64,000 nt of DNA, taken from contig CACKRG010000001.1 in the NCBI GenBank assembly GCA_902602515.1, positions 248,001 to 312,000 of the forward strand, written 5' to 3'. Source of the stretch: an uncultured Alphaproteobacteria bacterium. GTDB taxonomy: Bacteria; Pseudomonadota; Alphaproteobacteria; HIMB59; GCA-002718135. The translations under genes were made by a program, and so were the position numbers. Position 1 is the first letter of the stretch. Every line of letters starts with the position of its first letter. A model generated the notes under the pieces. That model was not told the origin of the DNA, made no database searches, and saw only the letters and a program-made list of their open reading frames with translations. Positions 35,228 through 43,618 of this stretch are shown here, piece by piece.

Positions 35228-35880
35228 TGAAAAAAAACTTAACAACTGAAGAATTTATTAAGATTTTGTATATCATTTGTGATGATATAGAAAAAAATAA
35301 AGATTACTTTTCAGAACTTGATAGAGCAACTGGTGATGGTGACCACGGAGTTACTATGAGTATTGGTTGGACGGCAGTAAAAGAAAAATTAGATACTTTG
35401 TCCAGCGATCTAACTTTTGATAAAATTTGCATGCAAGTAGCATCTAGTTTTTTAAGTGCAGTTGGTGCATCTGCCGGCCCCTTATATGCGACTGCTTTAA
35501 TGAGGGGTGGTGCTAAATTAAAAGATTTGAAGTCTTCAAATGCATTACAAATTGCTGATTTTTTTGAGGCTGCTGCTAATGGTATAAAAGAAAGAGGAAA
35601 AGCCGAGCTAGGAGATAAAACAATGCTTGATGTATGGATACCTGCTGCTGAAACTATAAAAAAAACTTCTATAGGACAAGAAGATATAATAGAAATTTTA
35701 AAACAAGGTGCCTTAAAAGCTAAGCAAGCAATGGAATCCACAAAAGATATGCTTTCAAAAAAAGGACGTTCAAGTAAACTTGGTGAAAGAAGTAGGGGTC
35801 ATATAGATCCAGGCGCAGCTTCAAGTGCAATGATTATAAATACTTTTTTTGAAGCAATAGAAAATTTAGATAATATTTGA
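35227..35880 (+). CDS. dhaL: DhaL-type kinase subunit (ATP-binding)
   Basis: A 217-residue DhaL subunit. DRATGDGDHGVTMSIG near residue 29 contains the metal-binding Asp cluster, and SSFLSAVGASAGPLYA, GDKTMLDVWIPAAE and GHIDPGAASSAMI are standard blocks. It binds ATP and phosphorylates the ketose held by DhaK. Its start overlaps the TIM stop by 1 bp, and its stop overlaps the DMT permease start (TTGA). Confidence 0.93.
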   Translation: MKKNLTTEEFIKILYIICDDIEKNKDYFSELDRATGDGDHGVTMSIGWTAVKEKLDTLSSDLTFDKICMQVASSFLSAVGASAGPLYATALMRGGAKLKDLKSSNALQIADFFEAAANGIKERGKAELGDKTMLDVWIPAAETIKKTSIGQEDIIEILKQGALKAKQAMESTKDMLSKKGRSSKLGERSRGHIDPGAASSAMIINTFFEAIENLDNI

Positions 35881-36737
35881 TTAAATCAAAAGAAAATATT
35901 GGAATTATCTTTGGGGTATTAGCATTTTTTTTATTTGCAAGTTCAGATGTAATTCAAAAATATGCAACTATTAATCACACTATTTTTCAAATTATTTTTT
36001 TTAGATACCTTTTTTTACTAGTGATTTCTATAATTGAATCGAAAAGAAAAAAAAATATTTTTTTTTACAAAACAAAAAATATTAAAATACAACTTTCTAG
36101 ATCAATAGTATCAATAATTGAAACTACTTTTTTTGTTTTGTCATTTAAATATTTGTCCTTAGCAACAGCTCATAGCGTTGCTTCCTTGGCTCCTATTTTT
36201 GTAGTCTTGTTATCAATGATATTGCTAAAAGAAAAAGTAGAAAAAAAATTATGGTTTGTAATATTTTCTGGATTTGTTGGAGTAATAATTATTATGAGAC
36301 CAGGTTTTGATGTTTTTGATATTAATTCCTTACTGCCATTAGGTGCAGGTTTCTTTTTTGGTCTTTACCAAGTAATAACAAAAAAAGCCTCTAGCTATGA
36401 CTCAGATGAAACATCTTTGTTTTTTACCTCAATATTCGGTTTGATAATTATAACTTTTCTAGCTATAGTTTTTTGGCACCCTCTTACATTGATTTCATTT
36501 ATAATATTACCAATTATTGGAATAATGATGACACTTGCGCATTATAGTCTGATTATAGGACTCGCTAGGGCTCCGGCAAGTAAAATACAACCCTTTCATT
36601 TTACTTTAATTTTTTGGGCAATTATTTATGGATATATTTTTTATGGGGATATACCAGACACACCAACTTTTATTGGTGCTGGAATTATAGCTTTATCAGG
36701 TATTTTTATAATACAAAGTCAGTCAAAAGTTAGTTAA
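35877..36737 (+). CDS. EamA/DMT-superfamily permease
   Basis: A 286-residue membrane protein with about ten hydrophobic segments, starting at TTG 35877 (MIKSKENIGIIFG) that overlaps the DhaL stop. It is a paralogue of 11219-12079. It is the last gene of the DhaK operon and overlaps the convergent epimerase gene by 8 bp. A role in moving a sugar or sugar-derived metabolite is suggested only by context. Confidence 0.85.
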   Translation: MIKSKENIGIIFGVLAFFLFASSDVIQKYATINHTIFQIIFFRYLFLLVISIIESKRKKNIFFYKTKNIKIQLSRSIVSIIETTFFVLSFKYLSLATAHSVASLAPIFVVLLSMILLKEKVEKKLWFVIFSGFVGVIIIMRPGFDVFDINSLLPLGAGFFFGLYQVITKKASSYDSDETSLFFTSIFGLIIITFLAIVFWHPLTLISFIILPIIGIMMTLAHYSLIIGLARAPASKIQPFHFTLIFWAIIYGYIFYGDIPDTPTFIGAGIIALSGIFIIQSQSKVS

Positions 36738-37578
36738 GATTTTCTTTTATAAACTTGAAACCTTCTTCATATACTTCTTCTTTTGATGGAAAGAAATCTC
36801 TCCAAACTCTGGTAGCTGCTGCTAAATCTGGCAACGCTCTTCCAAATGCTTCAATAGTTAACCAACCATTATAATTTATATTTTTGATTTCTTTAAATGT
36901 ATCAGTCCAAGGGACATTGCCCTTACCAGGTGTGCCTCTGTCGTTTTCAGAAATATGAATGTGATTAATATTTTTTGATGTTTTAGAAATTATTCCAACG
37001 GGATCTTTTTCTTCAATATTAGCGTGAAACGTATCATACAAATATCCAAAGTTATCTCTATCAACTAAGTCAACATAATTTGATGCATCCTCCGCAATAT
37101 TTAAAAAATAACACTCAAATCTGTTTAATGGTTCAATGGATAAATCTAAGGATGCTTGTTTTGCATAATCTGCTGCATCTTGGTGAACTTTAGCAGCAAA
37201 TTCTTTTTCCTTTTGAGTTGGTGGATCACCAGAAAATATACCCAATGGTTGATGATAAGGGCCAGCCAAAACTTCACTATTCAAAGCTGCACTACAATCG
37301 ATTGCCCACTTTAAATAATCAAGACTTTTAGAGCGAGCAACTGGATCATTACTTATAGGACTTCTATCTTCATCAGGTATTACTGTTACACTTGTACAAT
37401 CTAAACCATTTTCTTTCAGAACTTTTCCAATATTTTGAAAATGTTCAACTTTTTCTTCTCCTCCAAAAATTGGAATTTCAACACCATCATACCCAACTTT
37501 TTTTATTTTTTCTAAAAGATCAAATTGATCTTCAACAAGATGTGTTGTCCATAAAAGCATATTAAAACCAATTTTCAT
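36730..37578 (-). CDS. TIM-barrel epimerase, D-tagatose/L-ribulose 3-epimerase-like
   Basis: A 282-residue barrel with likely metal ligands Glu in LSIEPLNRFECYF near residue 148, Asp in YLYDTFHANIEE near 182, His in HIHISENDRGTPGKG near 208 and Glu in LTIEAFG near 240. These match ketose 3-epimerases. It is expressed on its own from the divergent region that carries copy 2 of the shared motif, 49 nt upstream. The exact ketose is unknown. Confidence 0.87.
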   Translation of the reverse strand: MKIGFNMLLWTTHLVEDQFDLLEKIKKVGYDGVEIPIFGGEEKVEHFQNIGKVLKENGLDCTSVTVIPDEDRSPISNDPVARSKSLDYLKWAIDCSAALNSEVLAGPYHQPLGIFSGDPPTQKEKEFAAKVHQDAADYAKQASLDLSIEPLNRFECYFLNIAEDASNYVDLVDRDNFGYLYDTFHANIEEKDPVGIISKTSKNINHIHISENDRGTPGKGNVPWTDTFKEIKNINYNGWLTIEAFGRALPDLAAATRVWRDFFPSKEEVYEEGFKFIKENLN

Positions 37579-37627
37579 TTTTCCTCAAATATTTTGATTT
37601 ATTCAATATTAAATAAAAATTAAATCT

Positions 37628-37648
37628 ATAAAGAATATTTATATAATT
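37628..37648 (-). promoter_or_regulatory. Shared operator/promoter motif, copy 2 (divergent epimerase promoters)
   Basis: On the reverse strand AATTATATAAA-TA-TTCTTTAT, identical to copies 1 and 3 outside the two central bases. It is 49 nt from the leftward start (37578) and 55 nt from the rightward start (37704), so it can serve both. On the plus strand it contains a TATAAT at 37642-37647. Confidence 0.75.
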
Positions 37649-37703
37649 GCTTTCTTTATCAATTCATAGCAGTATGATTTTATAATAATTATTTGGGGGA
37701 AAT

Positions 37704-38759
37704 ATGACTATTAAAGGTCCTGCTATTTTTTTAGCTCAATTTGCTGGAGACAAAGAACCATTCAATTCATTAAAGAATATTACTAAGTGGGCAGCTGACT
37801 TAGGTTATAAAGGGGTTCAAATACCCACTTGGGATTCGAGAATGATCGACCTAAAGAAAGCTTCAGAAAGTAAAGATTATTGTGATGATTTAAAAGGAAT
37901 TTGTAAAAATAATAATGTTGAAATAAGTGAACTTTCAACTCACTTGCAAGGACAGCTGGTAGCTGTTCATCCAGCATATGACATTGGATTTGATCAGTTT
38001 GCCCCAAGTGAAGTTCATAATAATCCAAAATCAAGACAAGAGTGGGCTGTAGATCAAGTCAAAATGGCAGCTAAGGCCTCAAGAAATCTGGGTATAGATG
38101 TATCTGTTAGTTTTCCTGGAGCATTATTATGGCCTTATATTTATAGTTGGCCACCAAGACTTCCTGGACTTGTTGAAGATGGGTTCAAGGAATTAGCAAA
38201 AAGATGGAAACCTATTTTAGATGTATATGAAGATAATGGTGTTGATCTATGCTACGAAGCTCATGCTAGCGAAGATATTCATGATGGAGCATCATGGGAA
38301 ATGTTTTTAGATGCTGTAAATGGTCATCCAAGATGTAATCTTCTATATGACCCAAGTCACTTCGTATTACAGCAGTTAGATTACCTTCATTATATTGATC
38401 TCTATCATGATAGAATTAAAATGTTTCACGTCAAAGATGCTGAGTTTAATCCATCTGGTCGTAATGGTGTTTACGGAGGTTATGTTGATTGGAGAGACAG
38501 AGCAGGACGTTTTCGTTCACTTGGAGATGGGCAGGTAGATTTTTCTAGTATATTTACAAAACTTACTTACTACGGTTTTACCGGATGGGCTGTCCTTGAA
38601 TGGGAGTGTGCTATTAAAGACTCAGTTCAAGGTGCAAAAGAAGGTGCTCCTTTTATTCAAAATCACATTATCACAGTATCTCAAGGTGCATTTGATGATT
38701 TCATTGATAAAAGTGGAGATAACAAAGAAGCTAACAAAAAAATCTTAGGAATAAATTAG
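37704..38759 (+). CDS. TIM-barrel sugar isomerase/epimerase, 350-residue subgroup
   Basis: A 351-residue xylose-isomerase-like barrel. Likely metal ligands are Glu in LCYEAHASEDI near residue 188, Asp in LLYDPSHFVLQ near 219, His in KMFHVKDAEF near 245 and Glu in AVLEWECAIKD near 300. This longer subgroup commonly accompanies Gfo/Idh/MocA dehydrogenases like the one at 31735. The start has a GGGGGAA site. First gene of the rightward operon with another barrel, an SDR and an ABC ATPase. Confidence 0.88.
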   Translation: MTIKGPAIFLAQFAGDKEPFNSLKNITKWAADLGYKGVQIPTWDSRMIDLKKASESKDYCDDLKGICKNNNVEISELSTHLQGQLVAVHPAYDIGFDQFAPSEVHNNPKSRQEWAVDQVKMAAKASRNLGIDVSVSFPGALLWPYIYSWPPRLPGLVEDGFKELAKRWKPILDVYEDNGVDLCYEAHASEDIHDGASWEMFLDAVNGHPRCNLLYDPSHFVLQQLDYLHYIDLYHDRIKMFHVKDAEFNPSGRNGVYGGYVDWRDRAGRFRSLGDGQVDFSSIFTKLTYYGFTGWAVLEWECAIKDSVQGAKEGAPFIQNHIITVSQGAFDDFIDKSGDNKEANKKILGIN

Positions 38760-38767
38760 GAGGCAAA

Positions 38768-39676
38768 ATGAAGAAAACATCTATTGGCACATGGGCTTAC
38801 AATGTTGGTCCGTATGGTGAGAGCCCAATACCATTTGATACAGTTGGAGAAACTCTTTCAAAACTAAAATTTGATGGAATGGAGCTTGGAGGTTTTAATG
38901 GATATCCAAATCCTCACAATCACCCAGAAAAAGAACAAAGAGATGAATTAAAAGAAAAGATGAAAAATTGGGGATTATCATTTTCTGGTTTTGCTCAAGA
39001 TTTGTGGAGTGAGGAGTTATTAAATACAACTGACCCCTCTAAATATATATCAGAATTTAAATCAAATGTAGATTTTGCTGTTGATCTTGGAATTAAAGGT
39101 GTGAGAGTTGATTGTGTTCAACCTCCAACAATTCATAATGATGTTGACTTTGATACATTGTTTTCAAGATTAACCTCAACTTGGGATACTTGTATTAATT
39201 ATGCTGCAGATAAAGGCATATATGTAACTTGGGAATTTGAACCTGGTTTTGCATTTAATAAACCTTCTTACGTTTTAAAGGTTTTAGATAAACTACAACA
39301 CAATAATTTTGGTTTAATGTATGACACATGTCACGGACAAATGCTTGGTGTTATCGGTGCAAGACAGCAAGGTGAAAAAGAGTTAGTCGATAATCAAATT
39401 GAACTTATTAACAAATTTAGCGGTAGAATAAACCACGTTCATTTAATTGACTCAGATAATACCTGTCATAAAGATGCAGATGGTAATGATGAGACAAGTG
39501 CACATCCTCCATTTGGTGATGGTATTTTAGACTTTGATAAAATTGTACCTGTTCTTGCTAAAGAAAATATTGGGCATGACTGGTGGACCGTAGATTTATG
39601 TTTTTGGCCGGAAGCGTGGGACGCAACAGAAAAATGTAAATCTGCTTTAGACTCACTTGTATCAAAATATGGATAG
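38768..39676 (+). CDS. TIM-barrel sugar isomerase/epimerase
   Basis: A 302-residue barrel starting MKKTSIGTWAYNVGPYG. Likely metal ligands are Glu in VTWEFEPGF near residue 158, Asp in LMYDTCHGQML near 186 and His in NHVHLIDSDN near 222; the fourth is less obvious (WWTVDLCFWP near 275 has Asp in place of Glu). AGGAGG lies at 38758-38763, 5 bases before the start. It is only distantly like its neighbour, so a separate reaction is likely. Confidence 0.85.
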   Translation: MKKTSIGTWAYNVGPYGESPIPFDTVGETLSKLKFDGMELGGFNGYPNPHNHPEKEQRDELKEKMKNWGLSFSGFAQDLWSEELLNTTDPSKYISEFKSNVDFAVDLGIKGVRVDCVQPPTIHNDVDFDTLFSRLTSTWDTCINYAADKGIYVTWEFEPGFAFNKPSYVLKVLDKLQHNNFGLMYDTCHGQMLGVIGARQQGEKELVDNQIELINKFSGRINHVHLIDSDNTCHKDADGNDETSAHPPFGDGILDFDKIVPVLAKENIGHDWWTVDLCFWPEAWDATEKCKSALDSLVSKYG

Positions 39677-39711
39677 GTTTATTTTTAGCTTAAGTTAAAT
39701 TAGAATAGAGT

Positions 39712-40461
39712 ATGAACCAATTCGATTTAAAAGACAATATAGCAGTTATAACTGGAGCATCTCAAGGTTTTGGATATTCTATTGCTAAAAGATTACAAAA
39801 GTCTGGTGCTAAGATTATTAATATAGATAAAGATTCAACAGCTACTGCTGAAGCAATAAGCAAAAAAGAAATAAGCTATTTAGATATTTATGAAATTGAT
39901 ATTACAAGTTTCGATAAAGTAAAACAAACTTTAGATTCAATAATTGATAAATATTATAAAATAGATATTTTTGTTAATAATGCAGGCATAGCTGGGCCTT
40001 CCTTTAAAACTTGGGAATATCCAAACCAAGATTGGGAGGATGTCATTAATATTGACTTAAATGGAACATTTAATTGCTGTAAGGCTGTGGTTCCATATAT
40101 GATAAAGAAAAATTATGGAAGAATTGTTAATGTAGCAAGTATTGCTGGAAAAGAGGGTAATCCAAATGCTTCTGCATATAGTGCGGCTAAAGCTGGAGTT
40201 ATAGCTTTGACAAAGTCTCTTGGAAAAGAACTTGCTGAATTTAATATCGCTGTCAATTGTGTCACACCTGCTGCTGCAAAGACAAAGATATTTGATCAAA
40301 TTAGTCAGGAACATATTGACTATATGTTGTCAAAAATACCTCGAAATAGATTTGTAAAAGTAGATGAGCTAGCAGCAATGGTTGCGTGGATGGTTTCATC
40401 AGAAAACTCTTTTACTACTGGAGCAGTCTTTGATATAAGTGGTGGGAGAGCAACTTATTAA
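39712..40461 (+). CDS. Short-chain dehydrogenase/reductase
   Basis: A 249-residue classical SDR: TGASQGFG near residue 15, NNAG near 90, the catalytic Ser in NVASIAG near 139 and YSAAKAG near 155. It uses NAD(P) to oxidise a sugar or polyol hydroxyl. It lies between epimerase genes and an ABC ATPase gene (3 bp away) in one operon. Confidence 0.92.
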   Translation: MNQFDLKDNIAVITGASQGFGYSIAKRLQKSGAKIINIDKDSTATAEAISKKEISYLDIYEIDITSFDKVKQTLDSIIDKYYKIDIFVNNAGIAGPSFKTWEYPNQDWEDVINIDLNGTFNCCKAVVPYMIKKNYGRIVNVASIAGKEGNPNASAYSAAKAGVIALTKSLGKELAEFNIAVNCVTPAAAKTKIFDQISQEHIDYMLSKIPRNRFVKVDELAAMVAWMVSSENSFTTGAVFDISGGRATY

Positions 40462-40464
40462 AAT

Positions 40465-41541
40465 ATGGCTTATTTAGAACTAAAAAATATAACTAAAAAA
40501 TATGAAGATTTAATTGCATTAAGTGATTTTGGTTTTTCTGTTGAGAAAAATGAGTTTGCTGTTTTATTTGGATCATCAGCTGCTGGCAAAACAACTACTC
40601 TTAGATGTATTGCAGGATTAGAACAAGTTCAAAGTGGAGAAGTGTGGTTTAATGAAAAGAATTATACAAATTCACCAATTCAAGGAAGAGAAATGGCAAT
40701 GGTATTTCAAACGTTTGCATTATACCCACATCTTACAACAAGACAAAATCTTGCATATCCACTTAAAAAGAAAAAAGTTGATATATCTGAGACTAATAAA
40801 AGAATTTCTGAAACAGCTGAAATGCTTAGAATTAGTCATGCCTTAGATAGAAAGCCAGATACTTTGTCAGGAGGTGAACAACAACGATTAGCTATTGGCA
40901 GAGCATTAATACAGCAGCCAAAATTGTTGTTATTAGATGAGCCACTTGCAAATCTAGATGCTAAATTAAGACATGATACTAGAGCTGAACTTAAAAGACT
41001 TCAAAGAGATTTAAACATGACAATGGTATATGCGACACCTGATCAACTCGAAGCGTTAACAATGGGTGATAACATCACTATTATTAAAGATGGTAAATTT
41101 ATTCAAAAAGGAACTCCAGATGAGCTCTACGAAAATCCTAAAAATTTGTATGTTGGAAAAATGATTGGCTCTCCAGAGATGAATTTAATTTCTGCAAAAA
41201 TTAATAATCAAAAAATTGAATTACCATTTGGAACTATTTCAACTATGAATAAAAAAGTTGATCCAAATTTTAACGCAACAGAATTAATGTTTGGTATTAG
41301 ACCTAATGATATTAGTATTTCTAATGGTGATAATTCTTTTGAAGCTAAAATATTCTTAAAAGAGCCTCTTGGTGATGTTACAATTTTAGATCTAAATATA
41401 AATAATATAAAACTAAAGATGATTTTACCTGAAGAAGAAGCAATTAAGTATCAAACTGGAGAAAATGTAAATGTACAGTTCGATGTTAACAACTCTTATT
41501 TATTCTCATCTGATACTGGTGTAAGCGCACTTACAGCTTAA
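40465..41541 (+). CDS. ABC importer ATPase (MalK/UgpC/GlpS-like) lacking the switch histidine
   Basis: A 358-residue sugar-importer ATPase with a C-terminal TOBE-type domain. Walker A GSSAAGKT (36-43), Q-loop Gln82, signature LSGGE (134-138) and Walker B LLLLDEP (154-160) are intact. The H-loop reads ATPDQ: Pro192 replaces the His needed for hydrolysis. The partner at 45384 has the opposite defect. It is separated from the binding protein and permeases (42121-45384) by a regulator gene on the other strand, and is co-transcribed with the epimerases. From memory GlpS of the rhizobial polyol importer has a similar VYAT H-loop. Confidence 0.93.
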   Translation: MAYLELKNITKKYEDLIALSDFGFSVEKNEFAVLFGSSAAGKTTTLRCIAGLEQVQSGEVWFNEKNYTNSPIQGREMAMVFQTFALYPHLTTRQNLAYPLKKKKVDISETNKRISETAEMLRISHALDRKPDTLSGGEQQRLAIGRALIQQPKLLLLDEPLANLDAKLRHDTRAELKRLQRDLNMTMVYATPDQLEALTMGDNITIIKDGKFIQKGTPDELYENPKNLYVGKMIGSPEMNLISAKINNQKIELPFGTISTMNKKVDPNFNATELMFGIRPNDISISNGDNSFEAKIFLKEPLGDVTILDLNINNIKLKMILPEEEAIKYQTGENVNVQFDVNNSYLFSSDTGVSALTA

Positions 41542-41924
41542 TCTTGCATTCTTTCTTCAAATAAGTTTTTTAAATCCCTAGTTTCTTCATAAAAAAATTT
41601 TTCAAAAGATGAAATAAGTTTTACAGATGGGTGAAGAGCTACTTTTCTTTTATCAATTTTAGATCTTTCTTCTATAATTATGCCTAACTCAATTGACTCT
41701 TTGATGTATTTAAGTATTGTTATATGAGATACTTGAATTTTATGAATTAAGTCACTTTTTGTAATTATTTTTTTTTCATAATAAGCAAAAAGAATATTTA
41801 ATAAATATAACCAGTGAATTCTTGATCTTCTAAAATAATTTAATGGATTGTTTTTTTCATCCTGAGATTCATCAAAATATTTAATTTCTCTTTTTAAATA
41901 TTTTTTTATGGTTTCATTAATCAT
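41538..41924 (-). CDS. Small winged-helix transcription regulator, candidate regulator of the island
   Basis: A 128-residue protein. Residues about 55-105 (TKSDLIHKIQVSHITILKYIKESIELGII, then SKIDKRKVALHP) form a helix-turn-helix with a basic wing as in MarR-like proteins. It is divergent from the binding-protein operon and the shared 21-bp motif lies in the 196-bp spacer, 115 nt from its start, so autoregulation is plausible. Its stop overlaps that of the ATPase gene by 4 bp. It is the only regulator-like gene in the island. Confidence 0.75.
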   Translation of the reverse strand: MINETIKKYLKREIKYFDESQDEKNNPLNYFRRSRIHWLYLLNILFAYYEKKIITKSDLIHKIQVSHITILKYIKESIELGIIIEERSKIDKRKVALHPSVKLISSFEKFFYEETRDLKNLFEERMQD

Positions 41925-42039
41925 AAAAACTATTAGATTTTAATTATATTTAAAATCATTCTAAATGAGTCCTATACATAAATTTTTTTTAAAATTTCTT
42001 ATTTCTGCTAAAAAAGCTAGGAAAAAGTGATTTTTTTTG

Positions 42040-42060
42040 AATTATATAAAGATTCTTTAT
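42040..42060 (+). promoter_or_regulatory. Shared operator/promoter motif, copy 3 (ABC importer operon)
   Basis: AATTATATAAA-GA-TTCTTTAT, identical to copies 1 and 2 outside the two central bases. Here it extends to a perfect 9-bp inverted repeat, ATATAAAGA-T-TCTTTATAT (42044-42062). Its 3' end is 60 nt before the ATG at 42121, the same distance as copy 1. Confidence 0.78.
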
Positions 42061-42120
42061 ATTTTTTGTTGAATTTTCTGATTTATTGTTTTTAATTAAA
42101 TTTAATTAATGGGAGGTAAA

Positions 42121-43548
42121 ATGTTAAATTTAGCAAAAAAGACCTTTCTTGCATTTTTAGCTTCAATTGTATTGTCAATTGGAGTGTCGAAGGCTGTTCA
42201 ATCTAAGACAGTCGAGATTATTATGGCGGCACCAGATTGGCCACCTACTCGTTTCATGCAAGAATATTTTAATTCAAACTTTCCTCAATCAGGAGACACT
42301 GAAATAAAGCTTACATTAGACTTTATCCCTTGGGATACTTTCTATACAAATGTTGCAGCTTCATTAACTTCAGGTGAGGAAAAATATTCGATGATAGTTT
42401 CTGATAGTCAATGGTTAGGAGCATTTATTGAAGGTGGATATTTCCAAAAACTTAACAAATACATTGATGCAGATCCAGAGTTGCAAGCAATCTTTGATGA
42501 CATGCACCAAGGTTACAAAGAAGGTTACACTACTTATCCGTACAAGAGTGAAAACTATTATGGTTTCCCTCAGTTTCCAGATAACTATGTGAACTTCTAT
42601 AGAACTGATATTTTCTGTAACCCTGATGAAAATGCAGCTTTCAGAGCAAAGTATGGAAAGAAACTTCCATGTACTTATGCTGACTGGGAAGTTACAGTTT
42701 GGGATGATATCTTTGATATTAATGAATTCCTAACTCGTAAAAAAGGTGAGATGATGGCTGGTAAGCCACTTGAAGATGACATGTTCGGTGTTACTTATCA
42801 AGCTGGTAAAGCTTATGACTTCTCATCAATGCAAATTAATGGTTTCTTCTGGCAATATGGCGGAGATATTTGGAGAGAAGATCAGCAACCAAATGCACAA
42901 GCAGTTGGTGTTGTAAATTCAGATATCAATGTAGAAGCTTTAACAAAGTACCTTGATCTTCTTGCAACTATGCACCCATCTCACAAAACTGGAGGTATGG
43001 GTATATTTGAAATGCAAGCTCTGTATCTAGAAGGAAAAATTGCTTCTATGATTAACTGGGTTGGTTTAGGTGCACCTGTTGTTGATCCAAGCTTATCAAA
43101 AGTTTACGACATCACAGGTTATGCAAGACAACCAGGAACTATGCAAGCTGATGGTACAATTTCTCGTTGGGCAAACTTAGGTGGTCAACCATTTGTTATG
43201 ACTACTTGGATGACTGATGAAGAAATTGATGCATCTTTCAAAATCATTAAATGGTGGTTATCTTTTGATACACAAATTGCAGCCGTTAAGGCAGGTGGTC
43301 AAAGTTGTATGAAGAGCATAATCTACTCTGATGGTTATAATGCATTAGCTCCATGGAATGCTGCATATGTAGCAAGTATGGACTGGCAGAAAGATGTTTG
43401 GCATATTCCAGAATTCTTTGAACTATTAACTCAACAACAAGAAGAGTTTGACAAAGCAATTACTGGTCAACAAGACGCTAAAACTACTCTTGATAACATA
43501 GCTGAATTCCAACAAGAATTGTTGGAAGAAGTTGGAAGAATAGAGTAA
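42121..43548 (+). CDS. Periplasmic sugar-binding protein of the island's ABC importer
   Basis: A 475-residue solute-binding protein with signal peptide MLNLAKKTFLAFLASIVLSIGVSKAVQS. I start at ATG 42121, five bases after GGGAGG; an ATG at 42109 would place the ribosome site inside the gene. The body has DFIPWDTFYTNVAASLTSGE near residue 65 and IVSDSQWLGAF near 92, in a family I recall from Rhodobacteraceae carbohydrate importers with two ATPases. The ligand is not known. It is followed by a terminator and then the permeases. Confidence 0.9.
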   Translation: MLNLAKKTFLAFLASIVLSIGVSKAVQSKTVEIIMAAPDWPPTRFMQEYFNSNFPQSGDTEIKLTLDFIPWDTFYTNVAASLTSGEEKYSMIVSDSQWLGAFIEGGYFQKLNKYIDADPELQAIFDDMHQGYKEGYTTYPYKSENYYGFPQFPDNYVNFYRTDIFCNPDENAAFRAKYGKKLPCTYADWEVTVWDDIFDINEFLTRKKGEMMAGKPLEDDMFGVTYQAGKAYDFSSMQINGFFWQYGGDIWREDQQPNAQAVGVVNSDINVEALTKYLDLLATMHPSHKTGGMGIFEMQALYLEGKIASMINWVGLGAPVVDPSLSKVYDITGYARQPGTMQADGTISRWANLGGQPFVMTTWMTDEEIDASFKIIKWWLSFDTQIAAVKAGGQSCMKSIIYSDGYNALAPWNAAYVASMDWQKDVWHIPEFFELLTQQQEEFDKAITGQQDAKTTLDNIAEFQQELLEEVGRIE

Positions 43549-43560
43549 ATTTATTTTATA

Positions 43561-43588
43561 AAAAGCCCAATGTTACATTGGGCTTTTT
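43561..43588 (+). terminator. Intercistronic attenuator/terminator after the binding protein
   Basis: AAAAGCCCAATG (43561-43572), TTA loop, CATTGGGCTTTTT (43576-43588): a perfect stem with terminal T run, 30 nt before the permease start. It has the same place in the operon as the hairpin at 3734 and probably sets binding protein above permease levels. Confidence 0.88.
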
Positions 43589-43618
43589 AAATTTTTAATC
43601 TATAAAGATCTAATATTT

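Noticed and set aside
35304-35741. 145-codon open frame antisense to the first DhaL, and a 135-codon frame antisense to the second DhaL at 47647-48054
   Set aside because: Both are shadows of conserved kinase genes, caused by the codon use of similar blocks. They lack ribosome sites, and the sense genes are certain.
39677-39711. AGCTTAAGTT palindrome after the epimerase at 38768 as a terminator
   Set aside because: The stem is very short and AT-rich without a T run, and the downstream SDR and ATPase need the same transcript.
43605-43618. Sequence like ATAAAGATCTAATATTTAT before the permease at 43619, resembling the shared motif
   Set aside because: Half-sites are spaced differently and the flanking AATT block is missing. 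It lies inside an operon, after a terminator.
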